Source: Sphingobacteruim zhuxiongii | GTDB taxonomy: Bacteria > Bacteroidota > Bacteroidia > Sphingobacteriales > Sphingobacteriaceae | DNA: 64,000 bases | Assembly (NCBI RefSeq): GCF_009557615.1 | Contig: NZ_CP045652.1 | Coordinates: 3,224,001-3,288,000, forward strand | Direction of reading: 5' to 3' | In this document: in pieces, positions 35,855 to 43,984 of the stretch | Layout of the letters: each line of letters opens with the position of its first letter | Position numbering within the stretch: position 1 is the first letter of the stretch | The notes under the pieces: model-generated | What the model was told of the DNA's origin: nothing | The model's input: only the letters and a program-made list of their open reading frames with translations | Databases searched by the model: none | Program-made: the position numbers and the translations under genes

Positions 35855-36553
35855 TTACTGTTTGTTTATTTCGTCTTTCTTTGATTTTCTGTTAGTCAAC
35901 CACTTCTTTAATAAAGCAATGACAATAGGTAAGAACGCGATGACGATCAAGCCTATAATGATATACTCTACGTAGTTGATAATGCCGGGGAACTTAATAC
36001 CCAAATAGTAGCCTGTTAATGTCAATAAGGACACCCATAAAAAGGCTCCAAAGATATTATAGAATACAAATTTGCGGAAGTTAAGTTGCACTACGCCAGC
36101 AAATATGGGTGCAAATGTACGAATAATCGGAACAAATCGACCAATTATTAATGCTGTACCGCCATATTTCTGGAAAAACTCTTCAGCCATGATCACGTAT
36201 TTTCGCTTAAACAAGAAGGAATCCTTCCGTTTAAAGAGCATGGGGCCCGTTCGATACCCAAACCAATAGCCCGCGAAATTACCGAGTATACCGGCCGCTA
36301 AAATCCCAAAATAAAGCGTTACAATATCAACATCAATCTTTTGCGCTGCACAGAATAGTCCAGCCAAGAAAAGTAAATAATCACCAGGTAGGAAGAAACC
36401 GAAAAATAAACCGGTTTCCGCAAAAACAATAAGACAAACGATGTAGAACCCACCGTGACTTAATAGATATTCAGCATCCAGCAATTGTTGAAAAGACAAC
36501 AAATATTCTTGCATAATATATTCAATAGTTCCCTCTAAACTTAAGCTAGCCAA
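35855..36553 (-). CDS. DedA-family membrane protein
   Basis: Inner-membrane protein of 232 residues with a DedA/VTT domain: the re-entrant motif FAETGLFFGFFLPGDYLLFL, G-rich helix GILGNFAGYWFGYRTG and the signature IIGRFVPIIRTFAPIFAGVV. Members of this family flip undecaprenyl phosphate or phosphatidylethanolamine across the membrane (recent work on UptA and relatives). It heads the dedA-ppa-ppa-corC-rsmE unit. An internal ATG at 36514 (starting MQEYLL) is an alternative start. Undecaprenyl-pyrophosphate metabolism and pyrophosphatase may be linked, but that is inference. Confidence 0.9.
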   Translation of the reverse strand: MASLSLEGTIEYIMQEYLLSFQQLLDAEYLLSHGGFYIVCLIVFAETGLFFGFFLPGDYLLFLAGLFCAAQKIDVDIVTLYFGILAAGILGNFAGYWFGYRTGPMLFKRKDSFLFKRKYVIMAEEFFQKYGGTALIIGRFVPIIRTFAPIFAGVVQLNFRKFVFYNIFGAFLWVSLLTLTGYYLGIKFPGIINYVEYIIIGLIVIAFLPIVIALLKKWLTNRKSKKDEINKQ

Positions 36554-36594
36554 GACAGCGCCAAAATGCTATCTAAACTGCGTAAGTCAATATT

Positions 36595-37005
36595 TTATGG
36601 ATTTGTAATAGCAGAAATAGCCTCGCGAATATTCTCCGCAATTGACTCCATCAATTCCTTATCCAATGTCAATTTTGGTCTTTCAAAATTCATATCCTGT
36701 ACCTGATTCAATGGAATCAAGTGAATGTGGGCATGTGCTACTTCTAAGCCTACAACAGCAACACCGACTTTCTTACATGGAAATGCTTTTTTAATACCTT
36801 GTGCAACGATTTTCGCAAAAACCCACATACCCATATAATCTTCATCATCGATGTCGAAAATATAATCTGTCTCCTTTTTAGGGATTACTAATACGTGACC
36901 TTCTGTTAATGGATTTACATCTAAGAATGCTAAATAATCATTGCTTTCGGCTACTTTGTAGGCTGGCACCTCTCCAGCAACTATCTTAGAAAATATTGTA
37001 GACAT
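36595..37005 (-). CDS. HIT-family nucleotide hydrolase
   Basis: Histidine-triad protein of 136 residues, expected to hydrolyse AMP-lysine-type or other nucleoside phosphoramidates. The triad HAHIHLIP is intact, and MSTIFSKIVAGEVPAYKVAE with FLDVNPLTEGHVLVIPK is the usual HinT-like N-terminus. The frame is open to 37110, but that extension has no family similarity and contains the -7 element at 37031-37038, so ATG 37005 is chosen. It stands between the greA terminator and the dedA operon. Confidence 0.93.
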   Translation of the reverse strand: MSTIFSKIVAGEVPAYKVAESNDYLAFLDVNPLTEGHVLVIPKKETDYIFDIDDEDYMGMWVFAKIVAQGIKKAFPCKKVGVAVVGLEVAHAHIHLIPLNQVQDMNFERPKLTLDKELMESIAENIREAISAITNP

Positions 37006-37030
37006 AAACTTATTCTTCAATCGTTTGAAA

Positions 37031-37038
37031 CAAAGATA
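37031..37038 (-). promoter_or_regulatory. -7 promoter element of the HIT gene
   Basis: Minus strand TATCTTTG, exact to TAnnTTTG; supports the start at 37005. No TTTG at -33. Confidence 0.5.
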
Positions 37039-37095
37039 ATAAAATTCTGCACATATGTACGGTATAATAACCGTCATATTTCCAGTTCTATGGGC

Positions 37096-37121
37096 AAAAA
37101 AAAGCCCCAATCAATGGGGCT
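37096..37121 (-). terminator. Intrinsic terminator downstream of greA
   Basis: 7-bp GC-rich stem (37103-37109 with 37115-37121), loop 5 nt, then a T tract on the minus strand. Confidence 0.8.
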
Positions 37122-37132
37122 ATATACTGTAA

Positions 37133-37163
37133 GGATGTGCGGTTATGGCATCCGCACATAACC
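37133..37163 (-). repeat. Interlocked inverted repeats in the greA 3' region
   Basis: Three overlapping dyads: 37133-37137 with 37149-37153, 37135-37142 with 37152-37159, and 37141-37147 with 37157-37163. The last two cannot form together, so the RNA could switch between folds. Located between the greA stop and its terminator. Confidence 0.5.
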
Positions 37164-37172
37164 TAATATCAC

Positions 37173-37646
37173 TTATCTAGAGATCTCTAGGACTTCTAAT
37201 TCCATCTCACCCGCCGGGACTGCAACTGTCGCTACATCACCAACTTGTAAGCCTAAAAGACCTTGAGCAATAGGCGATTTAACAGAAATCTTCCCTGCTT
37301 TCAAATCGGCCTCCGTCTCTGACACTAATTGATAGGTCATAACGGCTCCATTCTTTTTATTCTTAATCTTTACGAAAGATAATGCTAACACTTTGGAAGT
37401 ATCCAAGTTCGACTCATCGATGATCCGTGCCGATGCTAATACCTCCTCTAATTTTGCAATCTTTGCTTCGTGAAGACCTTGCGCTTCTTTCGCCGCATCG
37501 TATTCTGCGTTTTCCGAAAGATCGCCTTTATCTCTTGCCTCTGCAATAGCTTTAGCTATATTTGCACGTCCTTCTGTTTTCAGGTATTGAAGTTCTTCCT
37601 TCAATTTAGTCAGACCCTCTTCAGTGTAATAAGTTACTTCTGCCAT
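37173..37646 (-). CDS. greA: Transcription elongation factor GreA
   Basis: GreA (157 residues) rescues backtracked RNA polymerase by stimulating transcript cleavage. The N-terminal coiled coil (MAEVTYYTEEGLTKLKEELQ) carries the acidic tip ARDKGDLSENAEYDAAKE, and the C-terminal FKBP-like domain has SPIAQGLLGLQVGDVATVAV. Length and motifs are typical. It is monocistronic, ending in a terminator at 37096-37121. The 3' end, codons included, is unusually rich in palindromes (CTAGAGATCTCTAG at 37177-37190). Confidence 0.97.
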   Translation of the reverse strand: MAEVTYYTEEGLTKLKEELQYLKTEGRANIAKAIAEARDKGDLSENAEYDAAKEAQGLHEAKIAKLEEVLASARIIDESNLDTSKVLALSFVKIKNKKNGAVMTYQLVSETEADLKAGKISVKSPIAQGLLGLQVGDVATVAVPAGEMELEVLEISR

Positions 37647-37689
37647 AATATTAACCTTTTACGCGTTACTATATTTTAAATTTATAAAC

Positions 37690-37738
37690 AAAAAAAAAGA
37701 ACAAGACCACACCATCCACAGGGACAACATGGTCTTGT
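37690..37738 (-). terminator. Terminator after the two-component operon
   Basis: 9-bp perfect stem (37701-37709 with 37730-37738), 20-nt loop, and a long T run on the minus strand. Confidence 0.75.
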
Positions 37739-37779
37739 ACTTCTTACGAAGTTAAAAAATATTTTCTAATAAAACAAAT

Positions 37780-38493
37780 TTATGAAGCCGCTTCTTCTTC
37801 CTCTTCTTCACTGATGAAGCGATACCCCAAACCTCGAACAGTTTGAAGATAATATGGCTTATCGGGATTCGTTTCTATCTTCTTGCGAAGACGAACAACG
37901 TGCATATCTAAAGTCCTGGTATTGACATTGGAGCTATATCCCCAAACAACCTCCATCAACTCTTCACGTGTGATATCTTTACCTTTATTTTGCAGAAAAT
38001 GGAGTAAAATTCTATTCTCCAAAATTGTCAATTCAATTTTCTTACCATCTCGAATCAACGAGTGTACATTCGGATGGTGTTCCGTATCACCGAAATAGTA
38101 AACCTCATTTTGCACCTTCGGCACGAAGAAACGAACCTTATTCTCGATCATAGCAACCAAGACGTCCATATTAAACGGTTTGGTGATATAATCTGTTACT
38201 CCATAGCTGTAAGCGTCAATCTTATCAATATCTTGAGACTTCGCAGTCATCATGATAATAATATTTTCGAAACCCGCTTTGCGGATGCCTTCGCAAACTT
38301 CGATACCTTCTTTCCCAGGCAACATCCAATCCAAAAGAACAATATCTGGTGAGGAGGATAGAATCAGCTTTTCAGCTTCTAATCCGTCGCTACACTGAAT
38401 GACATTATAATTTTCGGTTTGAAGTCTATGGCTTACAAGGAAACGTAAGTTATCATCGTCCTCTACAACTGCAATAGTTATCTCTTTGTTCAT
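37780..38493 (-). CDS. OmpR-family response regulator (RprY-like)
   Basis: A 237-residue response regulator: receiver domain (about 5-120) with phospho-acceptor Asp55 in VLLDWMLPG, acidic pocket VVEDDDN, and Lys105 in YITKPFN; then a winged-helix DNA-binding domain (about 140-230) ending VRGLGYRF. The tail is a run of Glu. The closest named relatives I recognise are RprY of Bacteroides. It follows the histidine kinase gene by 16 nt and ends at a terminator. Its target genes are unknown; autoregulation of the S9-like gene at the head of the operon is possible. Confidence 0.92.
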   Translation of the reverse strand: MNKEITIAVVEDDDNLRFLVSHRLQTENYNVIQCSDGLEAEKLILSSSPDIVLLDWMLPGKEGIEVCEGIRKAGFENIIIMMTAKSQDIDKIDAYSYGVTDYITKPFNMDVLVAMIENKVRFFVPKVQNEVYYFGDTEHHPNVHSLIRDGKKIELTILENRILLHFLQNKGKDITREELMEVVWGYSSNVNTRTLDMHVVRLRKKIETNPDKPYYLQTVRGLGYRFISEEEEEEAAS

Positions 38494-38509
38494 AGTTAAA
38501 TACTAGGGA

Positions 38510-40168
38510 TTATCGTGGAAATATTAACGTAAATACGGTTCCTTCACCTTCAATGCTACTTACTTTAATTTCTCCGCCCATAAATTCAGTAATCTCTTTA
38601 CAAAATGCCAATCCTAATCCTACGCTTCCGCTTTGATTAAACTGGTTTTTTACTCTATAAAATTTCTTAAATATATTTTTAAGTTCATGCTTGTTGATTC
38701 CAATTCCTTGATCGGAAAACTGAATCACAAAATTCTTTTTATTTTGTTCTACACGAATATCAACAAATTTTCTCGAAACTTCGGAATATTTATAGGCATT
38801 ATCAATCAAGTTCTGAAACACCGAATTTAATAAGATGGGATCGGTATATATATTACTGTCCACATCTATTTTCGATGTTAGGTTCAAATCAGGATACTTA
38901 ATCCGTGTTGCCTCAAATATCTCCTCGCAAAAACTGTTCAAATCCACGTATTCTCCCTTAAATTTTAGAGACTTATTTTCTATCTGCGTGAATGACAGCA
39001 ATTTATTCATCAAATTATTTAGCTTATCAGCTTCTTGATCAAGTATCTTACCATACATGTGTCTTTCTTGATCAGATATCTTTTCGGCACTCTTGATGTT
39101 ATTTCCAGCAATCTTAATGACACTCACTGGTGTCTTAAACTCATGAGTCAAGTTGTTGATAAAGTCATACTGTAATTGAAATAAGCGACTATTGATCGCG
39201 ATATTCCGATAAATTAAATAAACTATCAACAACAAAATAGCATACAATAAAGATACGCCTAACACTACGGGAAAGAACTGTCTGTTAATCTCTCCACGCA
39301 AGAACTGTTCCGATGAATCAAATTGCAACTTATATTCTGATAAAGCCCCAGGTAATGCCATCTCGGTACGGATGTAACCCTCTTCTTCCGTTAGGTTGGG
39401 ATCAGCAATCGCAAGAACACTAATCTTCTCGAATAATCGTGGCTGAACGTTCTCAATCTTAATTTTTGCCGGATTTATCTTGTAAACAAATAAATCCTGA
39501 TCGTAAGCAACAGCCGTCGTAATCGTGTCTTCCATTAGTGTTTTATAAGCACGTAAGGTATTTACACGAGGAATGTTGAGATAAGTAACTTTTCCAGGGA
39601 CTGTATTATAAAATATACGATAGATGTCATTTTCCGTTAAAGATGTAGAATCATCTAAGACATCCAGAAAGTTCACCATCTTAATGGCCATATTATTGAA
39701 ATCGTCCGATGTCGGTCGATTCACTGTAGCATCGATTCGATTACGCAGTAATTTATTCTGATTATCAAGTTTAAATGAATAAATAGACTGCGGAAAAATC
39801 AATAAGTTTTGAAACCGAACCCCTCGCGCTGCACTATTTTGATTAGTGAATAGTACGTCATAGAAAACAACTTCATCCACAAAAGCATTCTTTCGTAATA
39901 TCTTTTCCGAATAAGTGACCGCATGCACCGAATCTAAATATCCTTGATAATTCGAAACTTCGGAAATACTATTGTTAAAAAAGTTATTAAAAGGCTTTAG
40001 TGTCGCATCAAATACATCGACCTTTCGATTATAGAATTCAGACTCTACATAGTTCGACATCATGACTCGCGCCAAGAAAACAGCAATAATATAAAGGATT
40101 GTTAAAAAGGCTACGAAGGCTACCAACAAGCCTAAATTCTTCCGGTATTTACTCGTTTTTTTGATCAT
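38510..40168 (-). CDS. Sensor histidine kinase (RprX-like)
   Basis: Inner-membrane kinase of 552 residues: membrane segment at about 12-35, a periplasmic domain of about 265 residues with no family I can name, a second membrane segment (about 300-320), then HisKA with His342 in NNLTHEFKTPVSV and an HATPase domain with NLIDNAYKYS, SDQGIGI, FKKFYRV and GSVGLGLAF. All kinase boxes are intact. It sits 7 nt after the S9-peptidase-like gene and 16 nt before its response regulator gene, so the three are one unit. Its large sensor domain could contact the S9-like lipoprotein in the periplasm (inference). Confidence 0.93.
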   Translation of the reverse strand: MIKKTSKYRKNLGLLVAFVAFLTILYIIAVFLARVMMSNYVESEFYNRKVDVFDATLKPFNNFFNNSISEVSNYQGYLDSVHAVTYSEKILRKNAFVDEVVFYDVLFTNQNSAARGVRFQNLLIFPQSIYSFKLDNQNKLLRNRIDATVNRPTSDDFNNMAIKMVNFLDVLDDSTSLTENDIYRIFYNTVPGKVTYLNIPRVNTLRAYKTLMEDTITTAVAYDQDLFVYKINPAKIKIENVQPRLFEKISVLAIADPNLTEEEGYIRTEMALPGALSEYKLQFDSSEQFLRGEINRQFFPVVLGVSLLYAILLLIVYLIYRNIAINSRLFQLQYDFINNLTHEFKTPVSVIKIAGNNIKSAEKISDQERHMYGKILDQEADKLNNLMNKLLSFTQIENKSLKFKGEYVDLNSFCEEIFEATRIKYPDLNLTSKIDVDSNIYTDPILLNSVFQNLIDNAYKYSEVSRKFVDIRVEQNKKNFVIQFSDQGIGINKHELKNIFKKFYRVKNQFNQSGSVGLGLAFCKEITEFMGGEIKVSSIEGEGTVFTLIFPR

Positions 40169-40175
40169 GCCGAAG

Positions 40176-42059
40176 CTATTTCAAATTCTCAGCTAAAAAC
40201 CGTTCAATCTCTTGGTAGTATTCTACTACATTTTCCTCATTTCTAAATCGCTTTCCTTCATCTTTTTTAAAGATGTAGCGCACTGGGACTTGATTAGATT
40301 TCAATTTACTCACAAATTGATTCGCATCGGTCACCGACGTGTATTTATCTTTACCCCCTTGGAAATACAAGATAGGGATACGTACTTTATCCGCATGAAA
40401 TATCGGAGAGATTGCTTGAAACAATTCAGATTCCTTTTCCGGATTTCCAATAATTCGATAATAAAGCTGAACATAGTGCTTCATATGCGAAGGAATTTCT
40501 CGGAAATAAGTAAATAAATTACTATAGCCCGAAGAAGAAATGGCGCAACGATACAAATTGTTAAAGACCGAAGCATACAATGCCGAGTATCCACCGAATC
40601 CCGCACCCATAATAGCGATACGATCTTTATCTGCAATTCCTTGATGGATTAACCAAGCAACGCCATCGGAGATATCAGATTGAATCTTCCCGCCCCACTC
40701 CTTGAATCCTGCAGTCCAAAACTCCTTCCCATATCCCATCGACCCTCTATAATTGACTTGAAATACAGCATAGCCGCGGTTCGTCAAAAATTGAACTTCC
40801 GAATCAAAGCCCCATTCATTCCTCCGATTAGGGCCGTCATGAACCAGAACAACTACCGGACAATTCTTCCTTCCTGACTTGGGGTAAGTAATAAAGGCAT
40901 GGATGGTTTTGTTATCTCTTGAGAGGTAACTTACCTCCTCCATAGCGTTCAGACTAAGATCTTTCAACTTTGGATTATCTTCAGAAAGCAATTTCAACAC
41001 TTTATTAGATTTGTTGAAATAATATATTTCGCCGGGATGAACATCACTGTAAACGCGAAAAATATAGCCGTTCAACGATGTATCACTATCGAAAAAATCA
41101 ACTTCCATTTCTGGAAACTTAGTCTTTAGATAATCGTATGCTTCTTTGTATGAAGAATTTATAATGGATTTTTTATTTCTATCGACGAAGGAACTTGTAT
41201 AAAGTAGCTCCTGCAAATTGCTGGAGTATCCCTCAATGTTTAGGTCTCCCAGCTTATTTTCATATAATTTCTGCGTTTCATTGCCTTTAGCCGCGTCAAA
41301 CTCAACCATAGCAAGTTTATCGCGTTTATCATTAGAAAGTGCATATATCAACTCTTTTGACCCTTTTTTAAATCCCATCGGAATAAAGGTAGTTTCAAAG
41401 TCGTTTTTCATCACTTCACGGAAAGGTTCTGTTTCAGATGCTCGGTACAAAATAGATTCCTGCACACTATCGCTCGTTAAAGCTAAACGCACAACACCGT
41501 CAGGAGATCCAATCCAATTCACTACATTCCCGGGGTTTGTATAGATAAGCTGATTTGGACGCCCATCAAGATAAACTCGATACAAGTCAAACAGCGAAGA
41601 ATCCCGCTTGTTCATACCTACAACCAAACTCCCATTATTACTACGCAAAGGCCCAATCCACCGTAATTTTACATCATCTGTTTCTACAAGGGGATGTCGC
41701 TCTTCGGTATGAACATTGATCCGAAACAAACGTAAGCTGTCAGTCATGGACTGTGTATTCGAGAAAATAATTTGTTGATCATCCGCCCAAAAGAACCCTT
41801 GAACATTCAGACTAGATTGATAGGTCAGTTGTTTGGAGGAGTCGGGTTGGATTAAATCGAGAACGAAGATGTTCTTACAATGATCATGAACGCCTAAGTA
41901 TGCGATTTTACTTCCGTCTGGAGACAAACGGAAATTATTCTTATCAGGTTTTACAAAGAAGTCTTCTATCGGAATAACCTTATCGCGCTTGCTTTGCGGC
42001 TTGCAGGAACCTGCCAGCATAAAAACACTTACAATAAGAACCAAAAATCTAAAATCCAT
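40176..42059 (-). CDS. S9 prolyl-oligopeptidase-like lipoprotein lacking catalytic Ser and His
   Basis: A 627-residue lipoprotein (leader ending MLAGSC, Cys19) with an N-terminal beta-propeller (about 30-370) and a C-terminal alpha/beta-hydrolase domain of the S9 acylaminoacyl-peptidase type. In active relatives the nucleophile lies in GxSxGG; here the segment is IMGAGFGGYSAL with Gly487 in place of Ser. The acid Asp571 (GGKDKYTSV) is kept, but the catalytic His, normally in DEGH, is Lys603 (KKDEGKRFRNEENV). The frame is intact and the fold motifs are kept, so this looks like a pseudo-enzyme, not a decayed gene. It heads an operon with a histidine kinase and response regulator, suggesting a ligand-binding or signalling role (inference). 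Confidence 0.86.
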   Translation of the reverse strand: MDFRFLVLIVSVFMLAGSCKPQSKRDKVIPIEDFFVKPDKNNFRLSPDGSKIAYLGVHDHCKNIFVLDLIQPDSSKQLTYQSSLNVQGFFWADDQQIIFSNTQSMTDSLRLFRINVHTEERHPLVETDDVKLRWIGPLRSNNGSLVVGMNKRDSSLFDLYRVYLDGRPNQLIYTNPGNVVNWIGSPDGVVRLALTSDSVQESILYRASETEPFREVMKNDFETTFIPMGFKKGSKELIYALSNDKRDKLAMVEFDAAKGNETQKLYENKLGDLNIEGYSSNLQELLYTSSFVDRNKKSIINSSYKEAYDYLKTKFPEMEVDFFDSDTSLNGYIFRVYSDVHPGEIYYFNKSNKVLKLLSEDNPKLKDLSLNAMEEVSYLSRDNKTIHAFITYPKSGRKNCPVVVLVHDGPNRRNEWGFDSEVQFLTNRGYAVFQVNYRGSMGYGKEFWTAGFKEWGGKIQSDISDGVAWLIHQGIADKDRIAIMGAGFGGYSALYASVFNNLYRCAISSSGYSNLFTYFREIPSHMKHYVQLYYRIIGNPEKESELFQAISPIFHADKVRIPILYFQGGKDKYTSVTDANQFVSKLKSNQVPVRYIFKKDEGKRFRNEENVVEYYQEIERFLAENLK

Positions 42060-42143
42060 ATATTAACCAGCCCCTTTTACCAAATATTAGAAAAAAATGT
42101 CGGAAAGTACGTTTTGCAACCTTATTTTTACAGCAGTAAATAA

Positions 42144-42449
42144 ATGAACAGCCGTATGTTTTTATATAATGTTTCTATAATCATTGAAGATTCTGTACAC
42201 CAATCACTATTTGACTGGATCAAACAAGAACTACTATCTAACGCTCACCCCAATCTTAAATTGCTAAAGATGCTCTATTCTCCGCATGAAGGACAGACTT
42301 ATTGTTTGCAAATCATGTTGGAAGACGAAGAAGCAATTGAAAGCATTAAGAACGGAATCATTCAAGACCTACAGGAACATATCGTGGTTAACTTCAGAGA
42401 GAAGGCATTCATATTTGACAGCGTGATGCAATATATCCCACATCAATAA
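42144..42449 (+). CDS. DUF4286 family protein
   Basis: A 101-residue protein with a ferredoxin-like pattern (MFLYNVSIIIEDSVHQSLFD, then CLQIMLEDEEAIESIKNG and VMQYIPHQ), as in DUF4286, a Bacteroidota family without known function. No signal peptide. Met5 is a second possible start. It is transcribed alone, divergent from the S9-like gene and converging on the DUF983 gene 12 nt away. Confidence 0.75.
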   Translation: MNSRMFLYNVSIIIEDSVHQSLFDWIKQELLSNAHPNLKLLKMLYSPHEGQTYCLQIMLEDEEAIESIKNGIIQDLQEHIVVNFREKAFIFDSVMQYIPHQ

Positions 42450-42461
42450 CCCATCGTCGAC

Positions 42462-42851
42462 TTACTTTTTTAACGCTGCGTATTTCGGATTGTAGGATAC
42501 CTTAGGTGATAAATAATGTAAAAGTATAAGCCTCGAATACCGATAATTGAATGGTGCGAAAATAAGTATGGTCGTAAACAACACGCCAATGTACATCCAA
42601 GGAGATTCGCTTTTCGTGATCATGGCCGTCAACAAGGCCATGCAGAGCACCTCACCAACGGAAAGTGCATAGCTCACATACATAGCCGCATAGAAATAGC
42701 CCGGTTCAATTTCGAATTTAAACCCGCAATGCGGACAATGATCGTGCATTTTCTGACGTGAAAGTCCATAAGCCGTCCCGGTGAACATCTTTCCTGTTCT
42801 ACAACGGGGACATTTTGACGAAATAACAGCTTGAATTTTCGAAACCGACAT
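42462..42851 (-). CDS. DUF983 family membrane protein
   Basis: A 129-residue protein with two CxxC pairs near its N-terminus (KCPRCRTGKMF and HCPHCGFKFEIEPGYFYAAM), which probably hold zinc, and two membrane segments (about 55-75 and 85-105). This is the DUF983 pattern; function unknown. Its ATG directly follows the stop codon of the upstream small Cys-containing gene, so the two are surely co-transcribed. Confidence 0.85.
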   Translation of the reverse strand: MSVSKIQAVISSKCPRCRTGKMFTGTAYGLSRQKMHDHCPHCGFKFEIEPGYFYAAMYVSYALSVGEVLCMALLTAMITKSESPWMYIGVLFTTILIFAPFNYRYSRLILLHYLSPKVSYNPKYAALKK

Positions 42852-43136
42852 TTACTCTTCTACTCCTTTTACCACAGTGAGCGAATTCGATTGATTTGTT
42901 TGACGGAACTTCTTATACCATAGGAGTCCAACCCCTGCAGCAATCAAAAATGGCATTGCTAATAGGAATAGGATACCATCATTTAGTCCTTTTCCTTGTG
43001 TATTTCCATCCTGCGTACTATTCTCCGCATTTAAAGAACACATGGCACATTGCGCAGTAGCTGTCGACATATTGGCCACATTTGAAAAAAGCAGCACAAA
43101 GACAAACAACAATCTGAAGGAATGTTTTCGAATCAT
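42852..43136 (-). CDS. Small exported membrane protein with CxxC
   Basis: A 94-residue protein: N-terminal signal sequence (about 1-28), a CAMC motif soon after the cleavage site, a Gly/Asn-rich linker and a C-terminal membrane segment (LNDGILFLLAMPFLIAAGVG) followed by basic residues. It is therefore probably held in the inner membrane with the CxxC in the periplasm. I recall similar small proteins in Bacteroidota without a described role; the cysteine pair suggests redox or metal binding. It abuts the DUF983 gene, which also carries CxxC pairs. Confidence 0.72.
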   Translation of the reverse strand: MIRKHSFRLLFVFVLLFSNVANMSTATAQCAMCSLNAENSTQDGNTQGKGLNDGILFLLAMPFLIAAGVGLLWYKKFRQTNQSNSLTVVKGVEE

Positions 43137-43167
43137 ATTGCAAAGTTAAGGATTTAATCTAAGAATC

Positions 43168-43872
43168 TTATACCTGCTCTGTCAGCAAGACATTGAATTT
43201 TTCCCAAAACCCATCTACTGGAAGAGGTGCCTTGATTAGCATATCTTCCTCTTTTATAGGATGCTCAAATGCCAACGAGCGCGAGTGTAAACAAATTGTA
43301 CGCTTCAGACTACCTCTAGGATAACCGTATTTATTGTCTCCAACAATCGGACAACCCATATAAGCTAGTTGACTACGTATTTGATGGGTACGCCCTGTCA
43401 ATGGATTCACTTTTAACAGATAAAAACCATCTAGCTGCCCAATCACTTCATAGTCCAATTCTGCATAGCTACCGTTCTTCACTTCTCGATTATAAGCCTT
43501 AGTAATCATCTTCTTGCGGTCCCGCAACAACCAATTTTTTAATGTTCCTTTTAAATGTTCCGGACGTTCGCGAACAACGGCCAAATAGGTTTTCTTAACT
43601 TTTCGGTCATGGAATAAACGATTCATACGATCCAATCCCTTACTAGTTTTTGCGAATAGAATCATTCCACTTACGGGACGATCAAGACGATGTATAACAC
43701 CAATAAATGCACCATTGGGTTTCTGATATTTCTCAGCAACAAAGTCTTTAACCATCTCCTCCATGGACTTGTCGCCAGAATCATCTACCTGTACAATATC
43801 CCCTCCTCGCTTGTTAATCGCTATGTAATGATTGTCTTCGAATAAAACATCATGCTCGGTAATCTTTGTCAT
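43168..43872 (-). CDS. RluA-family pseudouridine synthase
   Basis: A 234-residue RNA pseudouridine synthase. The catalytic Asp lies in GVIHRLDRPVSGMILFAKT; other family strands are YLAVVRERP, VNPLTGRTHQIRSQLAYMG and GDNKYG, followed by HSRSLAFEHP. No S4 domain precedes the catalytic part, so it is not a full RluD/RluC; a TruC- or RluA-like enzyme is more likely, with the exact uridine unknown. The frame is open to 43899, but the -7 element at 43897-43904 and family comparison place the start at ATG 43872. Confidence 0.9.
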   Translation of the reverse strand: MTKITEHDVLFEDNHYIAINKRGGDIVQVDDSGDKSMEEMVKDFVAEKYQKPNGAFIGVIHRLDRPVSGMILFAKTSKGLDRMNRLFHDRKVKKTYLAVVRERPEHLKGTLKNWLLRDRKKMITKAYNREVKNGSYAELDYEVIGQLDGFYLLKVNPLTGRTHQIRSQLAYMGCPIVGDNKYGYPRGSLKRTICLHSRSLAFEHPIKEEDMLIKAPLPVDGFWEKFNVLLTEQV

Positions 43873-43896
43873 ATCTCTACTTTCTGGTTTGCAACA

Positions 43897-43904
43897 CAAA
43901 CCTA
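43897..43904 (-). promoter_or_regulatory. -7 promoter element of the pseudouridine synthase gene
   Basis: Minus strand TAGGTTTG, exact to TAnnTTTG; fixes the downstream start at 43872. Confidence 0.5.
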
Positions 43905-43920
43905 CCCTAAATAATCAAAC

Positions 43921-43945
43921 AAAAAAAGCGACCAACGGCCACTTT
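43921..43945 (-). terminator. Terminator of the mla operon
   Basis: 9-bp stem with two G-T pairs (43925-43933 with 43937-43945), 3-nt loop, then a T run on the minus strand. Confidence 0.7.
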
Positions 43946-43984
43946 TATAATCTATTGTAAAGCAAGTGAATGCTTATAATCTTT

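Noticed and set aside
40176-42059. Calling the S9-like protein an active prolyl or acylaminoacyl peptidase
   Set aside because: Nucleophile Ser and catalytic His are replaced by Gly487 and Lys603; the DNA was re-read at both codons.
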